From Thozetella sp. PMI_491 (lineage: Eukaryota > Ascomycota > Sordariomycetes > Chaetosphaeriales > Chaetosphaeriaceae): a stretch of DNA of 64,000 bases. Below the pieces are notes generated by a model. It ran no database searches. It was given only the letters and a program-made list of their open reading frames with translations, and had not been told where the DNA came from. This document shows positions 56,017 through 64,000 of the stretch, in pieces. The number at the start of each line of letters is the position of its first letter. Positions within the stretch are counted from its first letter, which is position 1. The translations under genes were made by a program, and so were the position numbers. Where the stretch lies: the NCBI GenBank assembly GCA_021432635.1, contig MU270032.1, positions 310,001 through 374,000 of the forward strand, given 5' to 3'.

Positions 56017-59000
56017 TCAAGGTAATAAATGAGGAACATGGGTCAAGGAATACCTATGGATTTCTGAACTATACTTATGCATTCCGTCAGATCTTCGATT
56101 AATTGGTGTTGGAGAAGAGACCCCGGGATATCTTGAGAGCCTTGTAGTGCCCGGAGAAAAAAAATCTTCCGCCTCAGGCAACCGGCCCTGTTCTCCATAA
56201 AGACCGCCCAGGTTTTTCATGGTATTGAAAGTTGATAGATGGCCGTATACAAATGTCTTCTCGTAGCCTTCCAGAGCTCGTAGATACAGCGTTTCAGCCT
56301 CAGGAAATCGGCCCTGCTTTTGATAAACGATGGCTAAGTTATTATACGTGCTGAGAGTTGTTGGGTGGTTGTCTCCAAATGTCTTCTCATAGCCTTCTAG
56401 AACTTGTAAATACAGCGTTTCGGCCTCAGGAAATCGGCCCTGCTTTTTATAAGCGATGGCTAAGTTATTATATGTGCCGAGAGTTGTTGGGTGGCTGTCT
56501 CCAAATATCTTCTTGTGGCCTTCCAGAGCTTGTAGATACAGTGTTTCGGCCTCAGGAAATCGGCCCTGCTTTTGATAAACACAGCCTAAGTTATTATAGG
56601 TGTTGAGAGTCTGTGGGTGGCTATCTCCAAATATCTTCTTGTAGCCTTCTAGAACTTGTATATGTAGTGTTTCGGCCTCAGGACATCGGCCCTGCTTTTG
56701 ATAGACATAGCCTAAGTTATTATAGGTGTTGAAAGTCGTTGGGTGGCTGTCTCCAAATATCTCCTTGTAGCCTTCTAGGGTTTGTAGATGTAGTGTTTCG
56801 GCCTCAGGAAATCGGCCCTGGTCTTGATAAGCAATGCCTAAGTTATTATAGGTGCCAAGAGTCTGTGGATGGTCGTATCCAAATATCTTCTCGAAGCCCT
56901 CCAGAGCTCGTAGATACAGCGTTTCGGCCTCAGGAAATCGGCCCTGCTTTTGATAAACACAGCCTAAGTTATTATAGGCGTTGAGAGTCTGTGGGTCGCT
57001 GTCTCTAAATATCTTCTCGTAGCCTTTTAGAGCTTGTAGGTACAGTGTTTCGGCCTCAGGAAATCGGCCCTGGGCTTGATAAACAATGGCTAAGTCGTTA
57101 TAGGTGTTGAGAGTCGTTGGGTGGCTGTCTCCAAATGCCTCCTCGCATTCGTGGAGAGTCAGCCGAAAAAGGATTTCAGCTTCGGATAGCCGGCCGAACT
57201 GATGCAATAGGGCAGCTAAAGTAAGTGCTGCATTTCTCTCCAGAAGGTTATCGAGGCCAAAGGTCTCATCGCTGACCTCGAAAGTGTTGCTCACCCACCA
57301 TGCACAGCTCTGAGCATGTGGAGATATTTGGAACTGCGAAGACCAATCACCCTTCGCGACACTAGAATCGACTAATGATTCAACCAATAGCACTGCTAAT
57401 CGCAGAAATTGTCTCTTGCAAGATGCATCTTGCATATGAGCCGTCCACTTATGCACAACCGGGTGTATAAGGTATCCGTCTTGGAGCGATTCGTGGGTCT
57501 CGATCATAGAATAGCGCAGCAATAGCCGGGTTGCATCCAAGAACCTGGTCTCAACGCCAGTTACCTCGTAGAGCCATGAAGGCCACTCTTCACTATTTGT
57601 AACCGCTTGGAACAGGCTGAATCGCAAGCCTCTATTATCCAGAAAGGCAAATAGCCTTAGGAGGTTCCCGGCCGCTGGATTCCTCTCCATGATCGCTTCG
57701 AAAGATATGGTCCATGTCGTGCCGACGCTTCGATGCTCATAGTCTACCAGAGGCGAGAGGTCGCTATCGGGATCCATCCAGTCGCCCCAGTGCTTTTGAT
57801 AGAGGCGGAGATAGGTTGCGATGTCAACCCCTGTCTCTCGCATGTAAGAGGCGGCTTGCGTCAGTGCAAGGGGCAAGCCGTGTAGGAGACGTAGCAGTTC
57901 ATTTGCAGACTCGTCAATAACTAGCATGTGTCAGTTCTGGGTCGGATTAATAGAAGAATAGAGGCTCACCGAGCTCAGTCCCAAGCCATTGCTGAAATAT
58001 AGCCTTGCTGAGTTCGTCTTGGGCTCTCTTAAGTCCCATTGAACTCCCTAGCTGAACTAACCGTGCGAGCCGAGTTGTCACGAGCACAGCACCGTGATCG
58101 CTGGGAAGGTACTGCCGAACATCGTAGGCGCTAGCCGCTTGGTCCTGCTCGTAGTCTAGATCGACATTGTCGAAGACGAGCAGCCAGTTAGAATTATCAG
58201 GCCGCGATAGCCATTTCAGGACATCCGCTATCACTCTGTCGAGGTCCTTCTCGCTTCGCAGGTCAGGCTCCCTGCTGCTCTCTGGAATCTGACCCCCGGG
58301 TATTCTATGCGCACATGCGGCGATAGACTGTCTCAGGTGAACTTCTGACCGCCCGTCCAACCAGAAAACCGAGCTGAAGGTATCTCTGTGGCGCCGAGCA
58401 AAGTCGACCGCCAGTTGCGTTTTCCCGATGCCACCCAGACCGTGGAGAACAAATACCCGCCGGCGGTTCGATCGAGAGTGTGTTTGTTGGGACAGAAGGC
58501 ACCGTTCAATCTCAGCAGTGTCGGAAGGCCTATTGACGAAGTTGTCCGATATGGGCATACCGAGCATCGTGAATTCTGTTTTGTATGGACCATGGTCTAA
58601 CGCACGCCTAGTTAGTATAGAGATCAGGGGAAATTGAATAGTAAAGAGAGGGTAGTAAATTGCCCAGCTAACATTTTTTCCGCGCAAGAGCGCCTGCACA
58701 TGCCTGCATCTGTTTGAACACTTCCTGGGATTCGATGTATCGACGGGTCGCCGCGGCAATCTCATTCTTCTTTTTGGACTCGTGCAGCCCGATGGTCTCC
58801 AGGCCGGAGTCGACGTTGAAACGGTAGTAGCGTCCCTCATCATAGAGGCTGCACTTGTCGCGTCGGAATTGCTCTGCAGTCTTCTCTGTTTCTGTTACAA
58901 GGACCTTGAGCGTGGCCCCAATCCCTATAATATCGTCGCGCAGCGGTTGCAGGGATGGCACGCCAGTTCCAATAGACACAAGGCAGGTAAGCTTTGCTTG

Positions 59001-59700
59001 GAGCTGGTCTGCACCCCAAAGATCCTGGGCCTCAGTCCACAAGCTGTAGATTGGATTGTTGGAACCCATTGCGCCGTCCACGAACTCCTCGTTGAAGGGG
59101 CCGATGGCGATAGGCTCAAAGAAGGTCGTAGCTGCAGATGTAGCTCGGCAGGCCTCCCAAATTTTCGTTGAATCGAGAAGGTGAGTGCCACCTCGGGGTG
59201 AGCGGTAGCTCGTCAAGCAGACAGTGTTGCTAGTCTGTTTGCTTGCCGCGCAGACGAAGCTAGAGGATGAGCATGTGCGCGCAATGGAAAAGGACATCGA
59301 CTTACACTTTACAAGGCCCGTCTATATCTTTGAGCAATGCATCCTCGCCGAGACCGCAGTCGCACAGTATTTTCTTGATCGCTCTCTCGAGCGCAGCCGT
59401 GTCGAATCTGCCCTGGAACTGCCCATTTATTTTCACGCGGTGGGCCTTCTTCTCGAAGACTTTGTCAGAGAGCGACGTATAGGCCTCGATGCATTCGTCT
59501 ACGGTCATATGCAGCCGACCAAGCATAACGGCAATGAGGCCGCCCGTACTGGTGCCGCCGATCAGGTCAAAATAGTCGCAAGGCTTGGGCGGGGCCTCCG
59601 GGTCGACTGTTTCCATGAGTTGCCGGATGATCATGAGCGAGGACAGGCCGCGCACGCCGCCTCCGTCGAGGGAGAGCAGCCGGATCTGGTCGCCCGGCAT
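56017..59700 (-). CDS. NLR-type STAND protein: patatin phospholipase - NB-ARC - TPR
   Basis: Four exons: 59700-59306, 59259-58673, 58596-57970 and 57920-56017; 1170 aa. The patatin domain (residues 1-300) has the oxyanion loop DGGGVRG, nucleophile Ser in GTSTGG, and the catalytic Asp in EFVDGAMGSNNP, so it looks active. NB-ARC (about 340-640): P-loop GLGGIGKT near residue 380, kinase-2 WLLVFDNVD, VTTR, and GLPLALTQAA. Nine TPR units of 42 aa (about 767-1135) have the consensus TYNNLAIVYQKQGRFPEAETLYLQALEGYEK-type pattern. The last 30 residues are out of register: an A8 run at 56157-56164 shifts the frame. This architecture matches fungal NLRs such as Neurospora PLP-1, which senses a SNARE partner in allorecognition death. 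No SEC-9-like gene lies here. Confidence 0.93.
56230..57190. repeat. Tandem 126-bp TPR-coding repeats
   Basis: The motif CGGCCTCAGGAAATCGGCCC recurs at exact 126-bp intervals (about 56297, 56423, 56549, 56801, 56927 and 57053; the 56675 copy differs at one base). Seven internal units are nearly identical at DNA level; the first and last are diverged. Confidence 0.93.
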
Positions 59701-60273
59701 GACGAGTGATGCCCGCGGGCGATTGAATGCGAGTGTGTCCGGATTGTTCTGAGATGTGTCGTTGAAGTTCTTGTTGGCGGGGTGCGTGGCTTAAGGCAGC
59801 CATAGGTGCCTCAGCCACCACATGTTCTGCATATTGGCTGCATGTGTCGCCCAATTGGAGTGACTGGTTAGGTATCTAACATTTAACATGATGGGTGATT
59901 GCGATTGGTAGAACCTCCTGCATAAGGAATTCTTCACCAGCAGGATATGGCTCTATAGCAGCTGTTTCACTCTAGCTATACCTAGTTATATTAGCTGCCC
60001 AGATGACCCCTTCCCTTTTACCTCATCGAAATATCCCGATGCCTCGGTTGACAGAAACCGGCCCTTTGATACCGTACCCAGTCGTGCCTAACATAGAGCT
60101 CGCAATGACTTAGCTCAAGAACTCCAGCAACCCACCATAAATCACTCTGGGGACACCGCAAGACGGCAAGATGCGCCACGAAACCTAGCAGTAACTAAAC
60201 GCCGATTATACTGCCCCTAGATACTGTCCGTATACCCGCGGGAAGGTAGGCGTGTAGCGAGGAGCAAGTGCTC
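59701..60273. other. Intergenic, NLR promoter
   Basis: 573 bp upstream of the NLR ATG and downstream of the Zn2Cys6 gene 2 stop. No gene seen. Confidence 0.5.
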
Positions 60274-61912
60274 CTAAAGAAACAACACCGTCATATTCTC
60301 CGACTTCATGATGTATTCGAGGCTCATCGGATTGGCCATCGATGGCTCATCTCTAGCCCACAGCTTTTCCAGGACCGTCTTCGTCTCCCGCACGCTCTTT
60401 GCTGAATACGCGTCTGAAAGCATGTTGAGCTTGTCGCTAATGATGGATCGATGTTCAGGCGTGCGCGCACAGGAACCGAAAATCGCAAGGGGCCAGCCCA
60501 GTGTCGTCGAGATCGAGGCGCCTGGCATGATCGACGCGAGAAGTGGGATAAACTCATCGAAAGCCGCCTGGACGGGAGGAGAATAGCATGACCCGTCCGC
60601 ACCATCTTCTAGCATCCCTCCTTCTAGCGAGGATGCTAGATATACTAGCAATGCTTGCTGATAAAAACGGCCGCACAAGTTATTGACGTGGTCATCAGAC
60701 GTTGGCTGCCATGACTGGATTGTCGAGTAAAGACCAAAGAACATGGCGTCTGTTTCGCACGCTCCGGTACTTTGACTTTGCAGTTCTGCTTGTCGTCTTC
60801 TTGCTAGGATAGACACGGATGGGATGAGCTGAAACAGCTCGTGTACGCAACCAAGCATAGCGCTGGAGTTCACCGCGGTTTCTTGGAGTAGAGGGAAAAG
60901 GGCAGCCGCGTCGTCCAGCACCCAGCTATCTGCCTCCGGTCCCATCGTAACATGGGCAAGGATCATACTGTAGGTGTAGCGTTCGATGAGGAATGCCCTC
61001 GTCTCGCGGCTCAGCTGCGACACGGGAAGCTTCAGTACCTCCTGCAAGAGTGATCTTGCTGCTGTCAGATGTTGGAGAGCCAGAACGCCGGAATTCTCCC
61101 GAAAATTCTGCGCTCTCAGAATGCTGGTCAGCATGTGCAAACGAATCCAGAGCGCATGCTCGATTTGCAGTGCTACCTACCTCTGCCATGCAGAGAATAA
61201 TGGCCGTGGTCAGTAGTGGGACGAGCATGGACGTCTGGCCATCCATCAGCTTGGTAAGCCCGTACTTGGCGCCTTGGACGGCCTGGCCATAATGAAACCA
61301 TGTCGACTCGTCGGCTGGAAGGCCAGAGAGCACGCTGTAATGAATGCCGCTGCAGGCCAAGATTCCGTTCAGGATCAGCTGGCTCGACATAGCCATGGGC
61401 ACCAGCTCGGCAAGATACGGATTCTTGGTATCCTGGCAGATCGCTAAGGCCCTGTTCGTGCGATCGAGGTAGTGGTGGAACAGCCGCAGTGCACCGGGTT
61501 GGCGGAGCAGCGAGTTGCCCATGATCATCTGTGGATCTAGCGAACGAGGGATCAGGTGGAGCGGATACATGTCGTGTGTCACCTCCGCCAGGCTCAGCGC
61601 AGAGGACGGCGTGGCCGAGACGGACGGCGACGCGCATGAGCTGGGACTCGACGCGCCCATCTCCCTGCTATTTATCGCTTCCGCCGCAGTCCTGGCCATT
61701 CGGTGCGTCCGGTTGGTGCGCCGCAGTATGTCGGCGTGTGCTGGATTGCCGGGGTTGGGCCATGTGCAAACCAGCTTGTTGCGGACGCAGCTGGCGCAGT
61801 GAGGGCGCTCTTCGCTGCATTTCTTGCGCCTTAGGCGGCATCCAATGCACCCCGTTCTTGTCTTACCCCTCTTGCTCGTTCTTGATGCTTGGTCAGATGG
61901 CGATGTCGCCAT
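60274..61912 (-). CDS. Zn(II)2Cys6 transcription factor 2 (Fungal_trans_2 type)
   Basis: Two exons: 61912-61181 and 61107-60274; 521 aa. I start at the ATG at 61912 (MATSPSDQASRTSKRGKTR); the frame is open further upstream but only from a GTG. The zinc cluster is TGCIGCRLRRKKCSEERPHC followed by CVRNKLVCTW. The CxxC-x6-C spacing and the TRTGCxxCRxRRKKC start are typical of the group with the PF11951 regulatory domain. The 73-nt intron (GTAGGT...GCGCAG, GCTGAC branch) joins LCMAE to NFRENSGVLALQHLTAARSLL. Likely a nuclear, pathway-specific regulator; possible targets are the nearby NLR-side enzymes or the DUF3445 oxidase. Confidence 0.88.
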
Positions 61913-62448
61913 GCTCGCGCAGGCGCGCAGCAGCGATGTACGAAGAGTGAGTCGTAGAGACGCGATCCCACGTGAAGGGCCTGATACGTTGGCCGTCGTT
62001 CCAACCAGATCCACGAGGGGTAACCTGCTTCGATGCCTCGAGCGGGTGCCTCGGTTACCTTATCTGGCTGTGGATCTCAAATTAGTGCAGCGGCTCGGGG
62101 GTCTTTCTCCACCCTCCTTTGTCGTGCACTGACTAGATCTCATGGCTAGCGGGTCAGGCAGAACAACACTTGCCGGCTTCATCTCCCCACAACGTGAACC
62201 CATTTCACTCACTAGACGAACATCACAGGAATTCAACCATTGGCCAATGAAAGAGCGCAGCAATATCGCACGAACACTATATATTTTTCTTATCTGAATA
62301 TTCTAATGTTTGTAGCATTTCTAGTGTCAAAGGTAGCGTACGTTTCTTTCACTAGTGTATACGTTCCTAGTCTTGACCTAGAATCTACACAAGGAACAAC
62401 ATCCTTCTCTGATTCATAGCACTATTTCTAGTAAAAATGCATGTGTAG
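61913..62448. other. Intergenic, promoter of Zn2Cys6 gene 2
   Basis: 536 bp between the regulator ATG and the stop of the DUF3445 gene, both on the minus strand. No gene seen. Confidence 0.5.
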
Positions 62449-63936
62449 CTAGTAAGGGAATCTACTTGAGAGCTCTCCATCTTGAACAATGCCAGAATCA
62501 ACTTGTTTTCTGTGGAGATCGTCAAGGTATGGGAGGAGAACATGTTCATATTGATGTCGCCCTTTGTGCCTGCAATACAAAAATAAATATTAGTCTCCAC
62601 TATTGACCCTAGAGGCTTATCTTAAAGGTTGGACGCTACTTACTGTGCATTGATCGGGTCCCAGCTCCGTACCAACGATGCTAGCCGACCAGGCACGCCC
62701 GGTTCTTGGGCCACTTTTGCCATGGGCTCGATATAGGTGTGCACCATCCACACGATCGCTTTAGACTTGGGGAGGCGTCGGAGAACTTGGCGTTCTTGTC
62801 GGAACCAGAGCTGAGAGACATCGCTGATCGGGCCAGGTCGCTTCCATGTTTGGTAGCCAGGGGTATTGACGCCGGGACCACCAATTTCTGGGTCCCAGTC
62901 ATCTTCGGGGCCCATGGTTGCTTCGGGCCAGTGAAGTTCATCTATCAGGCGGAGTTAATAAGAGATCAAAGCAGGAGATATTGGATTGCTATGTGGATAG
63001 CACTTCTGGGGCCAGTCCTTACCATGCATACTGATTCCTGTGGCTATCATTATGGTCAGCTCCTGGGGTGAATTCACTTAGATGGAGGGGAGGTGGACGT
63101 ACTGTTTCGCTGGACTGGGCGTTCAGCTTTGAGTTTCGCCAAGAATTTGTCTAATGGTCCCCGAAGCTGCTCGGCGTAGTGTGGTACATGCCCGCTAAAG
63201 TGTAAATCGGCCAGGTTCTTGCCGACTGATTTTGGGTGAGCGTTGGTTAGTAAAGAATTGATGGTGGCTAGAAGGCATCACGAACTCTTGTCCTTAATCC
63301 GTTGTCCGCCTAAGATGGTGTTAGAAGCTTCTCTTCCAAGATCCATCTGGGGATAAGTGCGGAGCTGGAGCAGACATACCTCCGATAGCAATCATCATCG
63401 CGTCGAGATGATAGAATCCATCCTCGTGCTTGGTCAAGATGTTAATGTCCGTTGGCTGGATCAGTCCAGCGACCTAGATCACCACGTTAACGCTTTGGTA
63501 TCTCTATCGACTCTATAAGTATAGACATACTGTCAGTGGGTCTTCTTTCGTCAAATCGTACGAGGCATTCAAGGCCGGCATCTCAATGTTGGTAATGGAA
63601 CCCTCCCCATACCATCCTTGAGAACCGGTGCTCGAACGCCGAATTTTGTATATTTGAGGGTAGCGCCGAGATAAAAATTCGCAGAGATCCTGGCATAGTT
63701 CGTGCGCTGCCGCCTGCGCCGGAGGTAAAGTTCTAACAACCTTGTTGCCTCGGGCTGCAAGACGCTTGACTTTTGCGCGATGATACCGCGGCCATTCATT
63801 GTCCAACTGTTAAGCCCCCCGGAACTGTTAATAGCTGTGACCAATGTTTAAGGGACTAGAGTGCATAGGATACCTTCACAAAAGAATTTTTGTCGCAAGG
63901 AGAAATCTCGATCGTGCTGCGGCAACGTGTAAGCAT
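62449..63936 (-). CDS. DUF3445 protein (HRQ / haem-dependent oxidative N-demethylase-like)
   Basis: Eight exons reconstructed: 63936-63874, 63806-63531, 63473-63380, 63309-63286, 63225-63103, 63037-63023, 62941-62644 and 62569-62449; at least 337 aa. Conserved DUF3445 blocks: LDNEWPRYHRAKVKRLA, DINILTKHEDGFYHLDAMM, FSGHVPHYAEQLRGPLDKFL, LWFRQERQVLRRLPKSKAIV, and the end HVLLPYLDDLHRKQ...RFPY. Two micro-exons of 24 and 15 nt are required to keep the frame. The ATG at 63936 is provisional: families usually have 50-100 more N-terminal residues including a WGP-type motif, so further exons may lie beyond 64000. Bacterial relatives oxidatively demethylate secondary methylamines; the fungal substrate is unknown. 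Confidence 0.82.
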
Positions 63937-64000
63937 ACTCTACTCTAGGATAAGAGGTCGGATAACTGACTGTCTCTTGTAATGATAACGGAAAGCACGA

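Noticed and set aside
1..64000. Transposons, tRNA, rRNA or CRISPR arrays
   Set aside because: I saw no transposase, reverse transcriptase, terminal repeats, tRNA-like cloverleaf signals or spacer arrays; the repeats found are coding tandem repeats or microsatellites.

Overview
The window is nuclear DNA of a filamentous ascomycete (Pezizomycotina). Most genes carry short introns of about 46-140 nt, usually with GTRNGT-type donors and CTRAC-type branch points. Families present are typical of these fungi: Zn(II)2Cys6 regulators, a UstYa/DUF3328 protein, GH11 and GH55 enzymes, a CBM18 chitin deacetylase, a 2EXR protein, and a patatin/NB-ARC/TPR NLR. I cannot name the species. I see no rRNA, tRNA or intact transposon. 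Exon coordinates were derived by hand from splice motifs, reading frame and family conservation.

Left third (1-15.9 kb): a catabolic or secondary-metabolism-like block. It holds a P450 truncated by the window edge, an FAD monooxygenase, a Zn2Cys6 regulator divergent from it, an amidase, a CocE/X-Pro-type hydrolase, a kinesin and a remnant of a nitrilase. The regulator has a perfect 21-bp palindrome with a CGG-A-CCG core in its own promoter. The same 7-bp core occurs three times before the adjacent amidase and three times before a second amidase 40 kb away.

Middle (15.9-33.8 kb): an MFS transporter; a HeLo-like/STAND-N-terminal protein with eight copies of a Gly/Ala-rich motif and a Tyr-rich charged tail; a UstYa-like oxidase; a secreted GH11 xylanase; an amino-acid permease; and a beta-propeller-like gene of unknown function with a decayed 3' end. 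Next (33.8-46.8 kb): secreted GH55 glucanase, 2EXR protein, peroxisomal acyl-CoA oxidase ending in SKL, a second APC permease, and a secreted chitin deacetylase with four CBM18 modules.

Right third (46.8-64 kb): a 3-kb gene-poor stretch, amidase 2, a secreted epoxide hydrolase, a second FAD monooxygenase, the NLR, a second Zn2Cys6 regulator, and a DUF3445 haem oxidase whose 5' end lies at the window edge. Amidase, epoxide hydrolase, monooxygenase, regulator and DUF3445 oxidase could form a degradation block around the NLR. That grouping is inference from proximity only.

The most unusual loci are the NLR (near-identical 126-bp TPR units and a homopolymer frameshift at its C-terminus), the HeLo-like repeat protein, and the chitin deacetylase, whose C-terminal modules are each split by an intron at the same codon.
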